In this document: positions 1 to 8,495 of the stretch, one piece after another | Layout of the letters: each line of letters opens with the position of its first letter | Numbering within the stretch: the stretch's first letter is position 1 | Assembly: GCA_030146705.1 (NCBI GenBank) | Contig: JASLBE010000057.1 | Span: 1 to 33,007, forward strand | From: Tissierellales bacterium | Lineage (GTDB): Bacteria; Bacillota; Clostridia; Tissierellales; Tissierellaceae | DNA: 33,007 nucleotides | Direction: 5' to 3' | Notes under the pieces: model-generated | What the model was told of the DNA's origin: nothing | Databases searched by the model: none | Seen by the model: the letters and a program-made list of their open reading frames with translations, nothing else | Translations under genes and position numbers: made by a program

Positions 1-12
1 GGTGTTTCACAC

Positions 13-192
13 ATGGCAGTACCTAAGAGACGAACATCAAAAACTAAAAAGAACCAAAGGAGAGCTTCTTCTTATAAATTACCAAAAGTGACAATAGGAG
101 AATGTCCTCAATGTCATGAAGCTAAATTACCACATAGAGTATGTAAAGCTTGTGGTTATTATGATGGAAAAGAAGTTAAAGAAGTTGAATAA
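13..192 (+). CDS. rpmF: 50S ribosomal protein L32
   Basis: Small 59-residue protein of the large ribosomal subunit. It starts MAVPKRRTSK, the standard L32 N-terminus, and carries a zinc ribbon made by C31, C34, C44 and C47, so it is the zinc-binding (C+) form rather than a zinc-starvation paralogue. It is too short to be found by long-ORF searches. Its ribosome binding site is only partly inside the window. A strong terminator follows at once, so it ends its own transcript. In Firmicutes rpmF commonly precedes the fatty-acid gene plsX, as here; the fapR regulator gene that often lies between them is absent. Confidence 0.97.
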   Translation: MAVPKRRTSKTKKNQRRASSYKLPKVTIGECPQCHEAKLPHRVCKACGYYDGKEVKEVE

Positions 193-196
193 TAAG

Positions 197-225
197 AAAG
201 ATAGTGTGGACACTATCTTTTTTTT
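197..225 (+). terminator. Intrinsic terminator after rpmF
   Basis: A perfect 10-bp stem (197-206 with 211-220) with a four-base TGGA loop runs straight into a tract of eight T. It separates rpmF from plsX. Confidence 0.9.
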
Positions 226-285
226 ATTATTTACATATTATAGTTTATGACAATATGTAAATATATTAACATTAGGAGGGCAAGT

Positions 286-1266
286 ATGAATATAATTGTT
301 GACCTTATGGGCAGTGATAAGGGCTTGGAAGTACTTTTTAAGGGGGCTCTTGAAGCTAAGGAAGAGTATGGTATAGACTTAACTTTGGTTGGCCCAGAAA
401 AAAATATACTAGATTATTTTGCAAAGACTAATTATAATAGTAAAGGAGTAACCATAGTTAATGCAGAAGAAACCATTACGAATGATGACAATCCAGTTAT
501 GGCAATAAGGAAAAAGAAGGAAGCCTCTATGGTAGTAGCAGCTAAACTTTTAAAAGAAGGTAGGGCTGATGGGCTTATTTCTACTGGTAATACTGGTGCC
601 TTATTAGCATCAGGCTTGTTTATTGTTGGTAGAATTGATGGGGTTGATAGGGCTGCAATATCAGCACCTTATCCAACTGAAAAAGGTTTTTCTTTATTAT
701 TGGACTCTGGAGCTAATGCAGACTGTAAACCAGAATACCTGGTTCAATTTGCAAAAATGGCCTCTGTATATTTCGAAAAAACTTTTAATAAAAAAGATCC
801 TGTTGTAGGACTTATTAATATAGGGTCAGAAGAAGGAAAAGGAAATAAGCTTACCAAGGAGGCTTATGACTTATTAAAACTTTCTGGCTTGAATTTTTAT
901 GGAAATATAGAGGCTAGAGATATGACCAAGGGTGATGTTGATATTTTTGTGTGTGATGGATTTACGGGAAATGTAGTTCTTAAAAACACAGAAGGGATGG
1001 CTATGTTTATAGTTGGTTTATTAAAGGATATTTTTATGAAAAATACTAAAACAAAGTTATCTGCCTTGATGATTAAAAATGAACTAGCTGGTCTTAAAGA
1101 GTTAATGGATTACAGAGAATATGGTGGGGCACCCTTATTGGGAATTAACAAGCCCATAGTAAAGGCCCACGGAAGCAGTGATAGTTTAGCCTTTAAAAAT
1201 GGTATTAAACAATTGATAGATTATATAGAAAAGGATATAATTAATAGTATAGTAAAAACTTTATAG
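286..1266 (+). CDS. plsX: Phosphate acyltransferase PlsX
   Basis: PlsX converts acyl-ACP and phosphate to acyl-phosphate, the donor used by PlsY in the first step of phosphatidic acid synthesis; it is a peripheral membrane enzyme. The frame opens at 247, but the ATG at 286 has an AGGAGGG site at 274-280 and gives the expected MNIIVDLMGSDKG start, so the protein is 326 residues, normal for the family. The N-terminal motif reads VDLMGSDKG where most family members have a VD-MGGD motif, a local variation. GNTGALLASG and the C-terminal YGGAPLLGI are family hallmarks. acpP, encoding the carrier of its substrate, follows after 13 bases. The usual fabD and fabG are not between them. Confidence 0.95.
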   Translation: MNIIVDLMGSDKGLEVLFKGALEAKEEYGIDLTLVGPEKNILDYFAKTNYNSKGVTIVNAEETITNDDNPVMAIRKKKEASMVVAAKLLKEGRADGLISTGNTGALLASGLFIVGRIDGVDRAAISAPYPTEKGFSLLLDSGANADCKPEYLVQFAKMASVYFEKTFNKKDPVVGLINIGSEEGKGNKLTKEAYDLLKLSGLNFYGNIEARDMTKGDVDIFVCDGFTGNVVLKNTEGMAMFIVGLLKDIFMKNTKTKLSALMIKNELAGLKELMDYREYGGAPLLGINKPIVKAHGSSDSLAFKNGIKQLIDYIEKDIINSIVKTL

Positions 1267-1279
1267 GGGAGGTAAAGAT

Positions 1280-1513
1280 ATGGAAATTTTAGACAAAATT
1301 AAGGAGATAGTAGCTGTTCAATTTAATGTTGAAGAAGATGACTTAACTGAGGATACTTCTTTTACTGAAGATTTAAATGCAGATTCTATAGACCTAGTAC
1401 ATTTAGTAATGACTTTAGAAGATGAATATGGAATAGAAGTTGAAGATGATGAATTGGAGAATATAAAGACTATAGGTGATTCTGTAGATTATATAGAAAA
1501 AATGATAGATTAG
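1280..1513 (+). CDS. acpP: Acyl carrier protein
   Basis: Acidic 77-residue carrier of growing fatty acyl chains. S36 in NADSIDLVHLV is the 4'-phosphopantetheine attachment site; the usual DSL is DSI here. Position 41 of the recognition helix is His where E. coli ACP and most relatives have Glu. The rest (LEDEYGIEVEDDE) is typical. GGGGAGG just upstream gives a good ribosome binding site. It is co-transcribed with plsX, and its stop codon lies inside a 14-bp hairpin placed before rnc. Confidence 0.95.
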   Translation: MEILDKIKEIVAVQFNVEEDDLTEDTSFTEDLNADSIDLVHLVMTLEDEYGIEVEDDELENIKTIGDSVDYIEKMID

Positions 1514-1539
1514 TAAATTGTTTATCAATTTACTAATCT
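1507..1539 (+). other. Intercistronic hairpin over the acpP stop, upstream of rnc
   Basis: A perfect 14-bp inverted repeat (1507-1520 with 1526-1539) with a TTTAT loop. The acpP TAG (1511-1513) is in the left arm. No T tract follows; instead the rnc ribosome binding site AGGAGG begins at 1548. It is more likely an RNA-processing or stability element than a terminator. Because the next gene encodes RNase III, self-cleavage is an attractive but untested idea. Confidence 0.7.
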
Positions 1540-1557
1540 ATAATATTAGGAGGAATT

Positions 1558-2262
1558 ATGAAAAGATATATAGAAAAGTTAGGAGAGCTTGAAAAGTCTC
1601 TTAATTATAGGTTTAAGGATAAGAAACTTTTAAAAACTGCCTTAACACATAGTTCCTATGCAAATGAACATAAGATGAAACCAGTTGAAAATAATGAGCG
1701 ACTAGAATTTTTAGGAGATAGTATTTTAAACTTGATGGTTAGTCAATATCTATATAAAAAGTATCCGAATTACCCAGAGGGAGACTTAACTAAAATAAGG
1801 GCCATGATAGTATGTGAATCATCACTGGCATATGGTGCAAGAAAGATTAATTTAGGTAAGTATATCCTGCTGGGAAAGGGTGAAAATATAACTGGAGGTA
1901 GGAATAGGGACTCTATTTTAGCCGATACTATTGAAGCTGTAACGGGTGCTATTTATATAGATAGTGACTTTGCCACAACTAATAAGATACTACTTAAAAA
2001 ATTTGAAATGGATATAACTTATGCATCTGCAAAAGGAACCTTATTTGTAGACTATAAGACAGCCTTGCAAGAGAAACTTCAGAAGGATAAAAATATTAAA
2101 ATTGATTATAAGGTCTATAAGGAAGAGGGACCTGACCATGATAAGGTGTTTTTTATAAGGGTCTGCTTGAACAATAAGGAAATAGGTAGGGGCAAGGGAA
2201 AAAATAAGAAAGAAGCTGAACAAAATGCAGCTAAATCTGCAATGGAAAAAATGGAGGAATAG
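1558..2262 (+). CDS. rnc: Ribonuclease III
   Basis: Double-strand-specific endoribonuclease that matures rRNA precursors and processes mRNA hairpins. The 234-residue protein has the catalytic signature NERLEFLGDSILNLMV near residue 45, a second acidic site around DTIEAVTGAIYID, and a C-terminal double-stranded-RNA-binding domain (YKTALQEKLQ through KKEAEQNAAKSAMEKM). AGGAGG lies 4 bases before the ATG. It sits between acpP and a radical SAM gene and upstream of smc, the usual clostridial order. The hairpin in front of it is a candidate self-target. Confidence 0.97.
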   Translation: MKRYIEKLGELEKSLNYRFKDKKLLKTALTHSSYANEHKMKPVENNERLEFLGDSILNLMVSQYLYKKYPNYPEGDLTKIRAMIVCESSLAYGARKINLGKYILLGKGENITGGRNRDSILADTIEAVTGAIYIDSDFATTNKILLKKFEMDITYASAKGTLFVDYKTALQEKLQKDKNIKIDYKVYKEEGPDHDKVFFIRVCLNNKEIGRGKGKNKKEAEQNAAKSAMEKMEE

Positions 2263-2263
2263 T

Positions 2264-3340
2264 ATGACTAAACAATATACAATACCTATATTTGTTCCTC
2301 ATTTAGGATGTCCTTTTGATTGTGTTTTCTGTAACCAAAGGAGGATTACAGGTAAGTCAACCAATATAAGTGAAGAAGAAGTGGTGGATACTATTGAGGA
2401 ATACTTAACTTATTTTGATAGGGATGCTAGATTGGAGATAGGTTTTTTTGGCGGAAGCTTTACTGGGATAGATGATAATATACAAGACAGGTTGCTAAAA
2501 ATAGCTTATGATTATAAGAGCCAGGGAAAAATAGATGGAATTAGGCTATCTACTAGGCCTGACTTTATAGATGACAAGGTAATAGCCAGGCTAAAAAAAT
2601 ATGATGTGGATATAGTTGAGCTAGGGGTCCAGTCTTTGGATCAAGAAGTTTTAAATGCTAGTGGAAGAGGGCATAGTATAGAGGTAGTATATGAGGCTTC
2701 TGAAAAGCTTAAAAAATCAGGTCTTGGACTGGGCTTACAAATGATGGTAGGTCTGCCTTTGGATGATTTTAGTAAGGGAAAACATACAGTTGAAGAATTT
2801 ATTGGTTTAGACCCAGAATGTGTTAGGATATATCCAACCCTAGTTGTTAAGGACACTTACTTGGAAAGGTTGTTTTTAACTAATAAATATACTCCACTTG
2901 ACATAGAAACAGCAGTAGAATATATTTCAGATTATTTGATTATGTTTGAAAATAAGGATATAAATGTTATTAGGATAGGCCTTCAACCTACTGAAAATAT
3001 GCAACTAGGTAGGGATGTTATATCAGGTCCTTTCCACCCTTCATTTGGCCAGTTAGTAGAATCTAATATTTATAGGAAGATATTAGACCATTATTTATTA
3101 GACTTGGAAAACTTATCTGAGGATTTAACTATTTATTCTAACAAGAAAAATATATCATCTATTGTTGGACAAAAGGGAATAAATAGGGAGTATTTAAAAA
3201 ATAAATACGGATTTAAAAGAATTAACTTTTTAAAGGATGATAGGGTTAAGGGCAAGGATTTTTCTATAGGAATTGGAAAGGAAAATTTGTATATAGATTA
3301 TAAAAATAGTTTAAACTTATACCTAAATAAAAAACATTAA
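2264..3340 (+). CDS. Elp3-like radical SAM protein
   Basis: Radical SAM enzyme of 358 residues. The CX3CX2C cluster motif is GCPFDCVFC (C16, C20, C23), ligating a 4Fe-4S cluster that cleaves S-adenosylmethionine. FFGGSFTGI matches the glycine-rich SAM-binding strand and VELGVQSLDQEVL is typical of the Elp3/MiaB/NifB-type radical SAM fold. It resembles the radical SAM half of Elp3 but has no recognisable acetyltransferase domain, so the substrate is unknown; tRNA or rRNA modification is a guess. The ATG at 2264 was chosen over an earlier in-frame ATG inside rnc because GGAGG (2253-2257) precedes it. Such genes often sit between rnc and smc in clostridia. Confidence 0.85.
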   Translation: MTKQYTIPIFVPHLGCPFDCVFCNQRRITGKSTNISEEEVVDTIEEYLTYFDRDARLEIGFFGGSFTGIDDNIQDRLLKIAYDYKSQGKIDGIRLSTRPDFIDDKVIARLKKYDVDIVELGVQSLDQEVLNASGRGHSIEVVYEASEKLKKSGLGLGLQMMVGLPLDDFSKGKHTVEEFIGLDPECVRIYPTLVVKDTYLERLFLTNKYTPLDIETAVEYISDYLIMFENKDINVIRIGLQPTENMQLGRDVISGPFHPSFGQLVESNIYRKILDHYLLDLENLSEDLTIYSNKKNISSIVGQKGINREYLKNKYGFKRINFLKDDRVKGKDFSIGIGKENLYIDYKNSLNLYLNKKH

Positions 3341-3362
3341 AGGCTTCTATATAGAAGCCTTT
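3339..3362 (+). terminator. Short palindrome/weak terminator before smc
   Basis: A perfect 24-base palindrome directly at the stop codon of the radical SAM gene, followed only by TTTA. It may be a weak terminator or an mRNA 3'-end element; smc starts 21 bases later. Confidence 0.5.
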
Positions 3363-3382
3363 ACTATTGTGGAGGTGGAAAT

Positions 3383-6300
3383 TTGAGGTTAAAGGGAATT
3401 GAAATTAAGGGGTTTAAATCTTTTTTAAACCAAACAAGGATAGATTTCAAAAGTGGAATAACAGCTATAGTTGGACCAAATGGCAGTGGAAAGAGTAATA
3501 TTTCTGATGCAATTAGGTGGGTTTTAGGAGAGCAGAGTATAAAGACCCTTAGGGGAAGTAAGATGGAGGATGTTATTTTTGCTGGAACTAATAAAAGGAA
3601 ACCTCTAGGATATGCAGAGGTTACTATAATATTTGATAATTCTTCAGGCCTAATCCCAATAGAGTATAGTGAAGTAGCCATTACTAGAAGGGTATTTCGG
3701 TCTGGAGAATCTGAATTTTTTATAAATAAAAATGCTTGTAGGCTTAGGGATATAAAAGAGCTATTAATGGACACTGGAATAGGTAAGGAAGGATATTCTA
3801 TAATAGGCCAGGGAAGAATAGATGAAATTTTAAGTAATAATTCCCAGGAAAGAAGGGGAATTTTTGAGGAAGCTGCAGGGATTATTAAGTATAAGGCTAA
3901 AAAAGAGGAGGCTCTTAGAAAGCTTAGGAGGACAGATGATAATTTACTTAGGATAGATGACTTACTGGCTGAATTAAAGTCCCAAGAAACTTCCTTAAAA
4001 AGACAGTCTACAAAAGCTAAGGAGTTTAAAGAGATTTATGAGATCTTAAAGGGTATGGAAATAAATTTAATATTAGACCATATTTTAAAATCTAGGGAAA
4101 AATATACAGGCTTAGATAATTTATCAAAAGAAATTGAAGAAAAACTTTTAAAAATTGAAAAAGATTATAGTGGTTTAGAGCTGGATTTAGATGGGTTAAG
4201 TGGAAAAATATCTAAAAAAGAAGAGGATTTGAATAGGGATAATACTTCCTACCTAGATATAAATAAGGAAATCGATAAGCATAAGAGTGATTTGAGCTTA
4301 TTACTTGAAAAAAAGAAGTATAATGAAGCTGATTTAAAAAGGCTGGAAGAAGAAAAACTTAAGCTACTAGCTTCTTTAGAAGATATAAAGTCTAATAAGT
4401 TTTTAGATGAGGATTTACTTAAAGAAAAAAGCCAAGAGCTGAAAGACTTGCAAGAAGACTTTTTAAGGGCTAGTGAAATTAGTAATAAGCTGGTAAATGA
4501 AATAGAGAAGCTTAGGGACTTTATTGAATCTAGTAAGGATAAGACTATAGAGATGTATAATAATATTTCAGATAAAAGGTCAGAACTTAACGGCATAGTT
4601 TCTTTTTCTAAAAATATGGGTGAAAGATTTGGCCAATTGGAAAAATATATTAATGAAGAAAATAATAAGTTGGCTAGCTTAGAGAAACAATTAGGGGAAG
4701 AAAAACTACTTAAGGAAGAAAAAGAAAATATACTTAAAAATAAGTTAGATAAGTCTAGCAAGGTTAATACTAAGACTATCCAGCTTGAAAATCAACTTGA
4801 AGACCTTAATATAAGCCTTAATAAGCTAAATATTAATATGGAGAAGAACCTATCTAATTATAATTTGTATAAAAAGATGGAGGAATCTTATGAAGGTTAT
4901 TATAAAGGGGTTAGGAATATTTTAAGGGCTAGTGAGAAAGATGAATCTATTAAACTTGGCCTAGAGGGTGTAGTTGCTGACCTTATAAAGGTAGAGAAAA
5001 AATATGAACTAGCTATAAACACTGGTTTAGGAAGTAGTTCTCAGTTTATAGTTACTAGGGATCAAAAGGCTGCTAAGCATATAATAGACTATTTATATAA
5101 GACCAAGGGTGGAAGGGTAACTTGCTTGCCATTGGATAAGATAAAGGGCAGGTCTATGGAGATAAACCTAGGGGACAGGAAGGAATTTAAGGTTTTAGGA
5201 CTTGCATCTGAGTTAGTAAGTTTTGATGGAGCCTATAAGGATATAGTTGAGAACCTATTAGGTAAAACTATAGTTGTGGAGACTATGGATAATGCTATTG
5301 GCCTTTCGAATAAGTATAAAAACACCTTAAGGATAGTAACTTTAAAGGGAAATATAATAAACCCTGGTGGTTCTATGACTGGTGGAAGTCAAAACCAGGC
5401 TAGTTTAAATATATTAAGTAGGAAAAATGAGATTGATAGGATATTAGAGGAGGTTAAAGAGGACAAGGCCTTAAAAGAAATCTATTTAAATCAGAGGGAG
5501 GACTTAATTTTAGAAATCAAAAAATCTAAGATTATATATTCAAACTCCCTAGAGGAGATTAAACAGGTTGAACTTGAGAATTTAGACTTTAGTAATAGGA
5601 TAAAAACTTTAGAAGAGGAAATTTTTAGGCTTAGGTCTAATGTTAATAATAATATATTAGAACTAGAAAGCTTAAAATCAAGTGAAGAAGAGTATAAAAA
5701 TAGGCAGAAAGACTTGGAGGAAGAAGTCTATAGTTTAGAGACCGATTTGGCTGGTTTAAAAGAAAGCATTGGTCAAAGAACTTTGGAACTAAGTCAAAAA
5801 ATAGAACTTAGAGATGAAGGTTTAAATAAGCTTACAGAAAAAAAGATTGAAATAAATAAGGAAAAAAATAAATTAGAAAACCTGGAAAGCAAAATAAATG
5901 AAAATTCGGTTAAGCTAGAAGAGTTAGAAGCTAGTATTAGGCTTAATATACTAAAACAAAAAGAATTTATGGAGATTATAGAAAATTCTAGTAAGGCTAT
6001 AACTAATACTAGGAAGGAAATTGAAAATAAGTCTATTAAGGTAAAAGAAATATCTAGTAATTTAGATATTTTAAACTCCTCCCTTAAAGAACTACAAGAA
6101 GAGTTTGAAAGTTTAAACTTGAAAAAAGATCAGTTCTTTAAACTTAAGGAGGAAGAAAAAGAAAAATTAAATAGTATTCAAATAGAGAAGGTTAAGGAAG
6201 AAATGACCTTGAAGTCTTATGAAGAAGAACTATTTAATAAGTATGGAACTAGTTATGAGGATGCCTTATCATATAGGGACCCATCTATAAATATAATAGA

Positions 6301-6955
6301 AATTAAGCCTAGGATAAAAGAATATAGGGACAGGATTACAAGGCTAGGGAATGTTAACTTAAGTTCTATTGAAGAATATGAAATTCTTAGTGAAAGGTTA
6401 GGCTTTATTATAGAACAAAAAGAGGATATGTTAGAGGCCAAGAAGGATCTTGAAGAAGTTATAAGTAAGATGGAAAAAACAATGAAAGAAATTTTCAAGA
6501 AAAGTTTTGATGAAATAAATAGTAATTTTAAACTTATTTTTAAAACCCTATTTAATGGGGGCGAGGCTAATTTATTTTTGGAAGATAGTAAGGATGTTTT
6601 AAATAGCGGGATTGATATAGAGGCGAGACCACCAGGTAAGAAGTTACAAAACCTATCTTCCTTATCTGGGGGAGAAAGATCATTGGTAGCTGTTTCTTTA
6701 TTGTTCGCAATACTTAAGATGAAACCGTCACCGTTTTGTATTTTAGATGAAATTGATGCGGCTCTGGATGAGGCAAACATAGGAAGGTATACAAGCTATC
6801 TACAAGATATAGGGGAAAATACTCAATTTATAATGATAACCCATAGGAAGAGGACTATGGAAATGGCAGATATACTATATGGGATTACAATGGAGGAAGA
6901 AGGAGTATCTAAACTAATATCTGTTGAGCTTAAGGATTATAAAGAGGCAAATTAG
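3383..6955 (+). CDS. smc: Chromosome segregation ATPase SMC
   Basis: Core subunit of the SMC-ScpAB condensin that loads on the nucleoid and compacts and segregates sister chromosomes. The 1190-residue chain has the standard layout: N-terminal ATPase half with Walker A GPNGSGKSN (about 31-39), a coiled coil, a hinge near 500-660 containing the glycine-rich NPGGSMTGGS, a second coiled coil, then ABC signature LSGGERS (from 1094) and Walker B FCILDEIDAALDE. It uses a TTG start with GGAGGTGG ahead. Arginine is almost always AGG, unlike the ribosomal protein genes nearby. It is followed 16 bases later by ftsY, as in Bacillus. scpA and scpB are not in the window. Confidence 0.98.
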   Translation: MRLKGIEIKGFKSFLNQTRIDFKSGITAIVGPNGSGKSNISDAIRWVLGEQSIKTLRGSKMEDVIFAGTNKRKPLGYAEVTIIFDNSSGLIPIEYSEVAITRRVFRSGESEFFINKNACRLRDIKELLMDTGIGKEGYSIIGQGRIDEILSNNSQERRGIFEEAAGIIKYKAKKEEALRKLRRTDDNLLRIDDLLAELKSQETSLKRQSTKAKEFKEIYEILKGMEINLILDHILKSREKYTGLDNLSKEIEEKLLKIEKDYSGLELDLDGLSGKISKKEEDLNRDNTSYLDINKEIDKHKSDLSLLLEKKKYNEADLKRLEEEKLKLLASLEDIKSNKFLDEDLLKEKSQELKDLQEDFLRASEISNKLVNEIEKLRDFIESSKDKTIEMYNNISDKRSELNGIVSFSKNMGERFGQLEKYINEENNKLASLEKQLGEEKLLKEEKENILKNKLDKSSKVNTKTIQLENQLEDLNISLNKLNINMEKNLSNYNLYKKMEESYEGYYKGVRNILRASEKDESIKLGLEGVVADLIKVEKKYELAINTGLGSSSQFIVTRDQKAAKHIIDYLYKTKGGRVTCLPLDKIKGRSMEINLGDRKEFKVLGLASELVSFDGAYKDIVENLLGKTIVVETMDNAIGLSNKYKNTLRIVTLKGNIINPGGSMTGGSQNQASLNILSRKNEIDRILEEVKEDKALKEIYLNQREDLILEIKKSKIIYSNSLEEIKQVELENLDFSNRIKTLEEEIFRLRSNVNNNILELESLKSSEEEYKNRQKDLEEEVYSLETDLAGLKESIGQRTLELSQKIELRDEGLNKLTEKKIEINKEKNKLENLESKINENSVKLEELEASIRLNILKQKEFMEIIENSSKAITNTRKEIENKSIKVKEISSNLDILNSSLKELQEEFESLNLKKDQFFKLKEEEKEKLNSIQIEKVKEEMTLKSYEEELFNKYGTSYEDALSYRDPSINIIEIKPRIKEYRDRITRLGNVNLSSIEEYEILSERLGFIIEQKEDMLEAKKDLEEVISKMEKTMKEIFKKSFDEINSNFKLIFKTLFNGGEANLFLEDSKDVLNSGIDIEARPPGKKLQNLSSLSGGERSLVAVSLLFAILKMKPSPFCILDEIDAALDEANIGRYTSYLQDIGENTQFIMITHRKRTMEMADILYGITMEEEGVSKLISVELKDYKEAN

Positions 6956-6971
6956 GAGGGTTAGTTGACTT

Positions 6972-8399
6972 ATGTTTAAAAAATTTATAGATAAATTGTT
7001 TGGTAATAAAGAAGAAGTTGAGGAAGTAGTAGAAGAAAAGTTAGAGATTGCTAAAGAAGTAAGTGAAGAAGTAAAGGAAGCAGTAGAAGAAAAGTTAGAG
7101 ACTGCTAAGGAAACAAGTGAAGAAGTTGAGGAAATAGTAGAAGAAAAATTAGATACTGCTAAAGAAACAAGTGAAGAAGTTAAGGAAGTAGTAGAAGAAA
7201 AGTTAGAGACTGCTAAGGAAACAAGTGAAGAAGTTAAGGAAGTAGTAGAAGAAAAGCTAGATACTGCTAAAGAAGTAAGTGAAGAAGTTAAGGCAGTAGT
7301 AGAAGAAAAGCTAGATACTGCTAAGGAAACAAGTGAAGAAGCTAAGGAAGTAGTAGAAGAAAAGTTAGAGACTGCTAAAGAAGTAAGTGAAGAAGTAAAG
7401 GAAGTAGTAGAAGAAAAACTAGAGACTGCTAAGGAAACAAGTGAAGAAGTTAAGGAAGTAGTAGAAGAAAAACCTAAGAAACTAGGCTTTTTTGAAAAGC
7501 TAAAAAAGGGTTTGAGTAAAACAAGGGATAATTTCACAGAACAAATTTCTTCAATTATTAAATCCTATCAAAAAGTAGATGGGGAATTATTTGAAGAACT
7601 AGAAGAAGTATTGATTACTGCCGATGTTGGTATAGAAACAACTATGGACCTGATCGACAACTTAAGAGATAGGGTTAAGGAGGAAAAAGTCACGGATCCA
7701 GAAGAAGTAATGGGACTTTTAAAGTCAGAAATAGAGAAACTTATGGTAAGAGAAGATTTAAACTATAATATGAAAGTAGAAACTTCACCAGCTGTTATTC
7801 TAGTAGTAGGAGTTAATGGGGTTGGTAAGACAACAACAATTGGGAAAATGGCTGCTAGGTATAAAAATGAGGGAAAAAAAGTGTTAGTTGCAGCAGGAGA
7901 TACTTTTAGGGCCGCGGCAATAGAACAATTAGAAGAATGGGGAAATCGCGCAGGGGTGGATATAATTTCTCATAATGAAGGATCTGACCCTGCAGCAGTT
8001 ATTTTTGATGGTATCCAGGCGGCCAAGGCTAGGAAGACAGAAATACTAATTTGCGATACAGCAGGTAGACTCCACAATAAGGCTAACTTAATGAATGAGT
8101 TAAGTAAAATATCTAGGGTTTTAGAGAATGAATATCCAGAGGCTGAAAAAGAGGTTTTACTTGTACTGGATGCTACTACTGGTCAAAATGCTATGTCCCA
8201 AGCAAAGGTGTTTAAAGAGGCGGCAAACATTACGGCTATAGCCCTGACTAAACTTGATGGTACTGCTAAAGGTGGAGTTGTTATAGCCCTACAAGCAGAA
8301 CTAGGTGTACCTATAAAGTTTGTTGGTATTGGAGAAGGTGTAGAAGACTTACAAGCTTTTAATGCAAAAGACTTCATAGATGCAATATTTGAAGAATAA
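6972..8399 (+). CDS. ftsY: Signal recognition particle receptor FtsY
   Basis: GTPase that docks SRP-bound ribosomes at the membrane translocon. Residues 1-13 (MFKKFIDKLFGNK) form a basic amphipathic helix likely to touch the membrane. Residues 14-167 are eight 18-residue acidic repeats plus a partial ninth. A second basic amphipathic stretch, KPKKLGFFEKLKKGLSK, leads into the NG domain. G1 is GVNGVGKT (280-287), G3 DTAGR (362-366), G4 TKLD (426-429); all GTPase motifs are intact. At 475 residues it is much longer than Bacillus FtsY (about 330) solely because of the repeats. AGGAGGG overlaps the smc stop. A terminator follows. Confidence 0.97.
   Translation: MFKKFIDKLFGNKEEVEEVVEEKLEIAKEVSEEVKEAVEEKLETAKETSEEVEEIVEEKLDTAKETSEEVKEVVEEKLETAKETSEEVKEVVEEKLDTAKEVSEEVKAVVEEKLDTAKETSEEAKEVVEEKLETAKEVSEEVKEVVEEKLETAKETSEEVKEVVEEKPKKLGFFEKLKKGLSKTRDNFTEQISSIIKSYQKVDGELFEELEEVLITADVGIETTMDLIDNLRDRVKEEKVTDPEEVMGLLKSEIEKLMVREDLNYNMKVETSPAVILVVGVNGVGKTTTIGKMAARYKNEGKKVLVAAGDTFRAAAIEQLEEWGNRAGVDIISHNEGSDPAAVIFDGIQAAKARKTEILICDTAGRLHNKANLMNELSKISRVLENEYPEAEKEVLLVLDATTGQNAMSQAKVFKEAANITAIALTKLDGTAKGGVVIALQAELGVPIKFVGIGEGVEDLQAFNAKDFIDAIFEE
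7011..7472 (+). repeat. 54-bp in-frame tandem repeat in ftsY (8.6 copies)
   Basis: Eight full 54-bp units and a 30-bp partial unit encode EEVKEVVEEKLETAKETS with a few changes (E/D, T/V, K/E). Each unit is 18 residues, which is exactly five turns of an alpha helix, so the same faces line up along the array. Net charge is about minus four per unit. Neighbouring units are nearly identical at the DNA level, suggesting recent expansion by slippage or recombination; copy number may vary between strains. Confidence 0.97.
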
Positions 8400-8412
8400 G
8401 TAAAAAAAGTTG

Positions 8413-8441
8413 TTGACAAAAATTAATATATATATTAAGAT
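8413..8441 (+). promoter_or_regulatory. Sigma-A-type promoter for ylxM-ffh
   Basis: Consensus -35 TTGACA at 8413-8418, a 17-base spacer, and TAAGAT at 8436-8441 as a 4/6 -10 box. The start point would fall near 8448, inside the left arm of the following terminator hairpin. Confidence 0.65.
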
Positions 8442-8443
8442 AT

Positions 8444-8477
8444 TACTGTCAAGTTTTTAGCTTGACAGTATTTTTTT
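8444..8477 (+). terminator. Intrinsic terminator after ftsY
   Basis: A perfect 10-bp stem (8444-8453 with 8461-8470) followed by seven T. It ends the smc-ftsY transcript. Transcripts from the promoter at 8413-8441 would lack part of the left arm and so should not be stopped here. Confidence 0.88.
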
Positions 8478-8495
8478 GAAAAACTTGGTGATTAA

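Noticed and set aside
4249..4761. Minus-strand 170-residue ORF inside smc
   Set aside because: Low-complexity Ser/Leu product produced by the Lys/Glu/Asp-rich coiled coil on the other strand. The same applies to 3364-3774 and 6253-6780.
7011..7472. CRISPR-like direct repeats
   Set aside because: Units are contiguous with no spacers, keep the reading frame and encode a helix in FtsY.
6914..7537. Minus-strand 207-residue ORF opposite the ftsY repeat
   Set aside because: Its Ser/Thr-rich repeats are the mirror of the GAA/GTA-rich coding repeat; no ribosome binding site, and ftsY is clearly the real gene.
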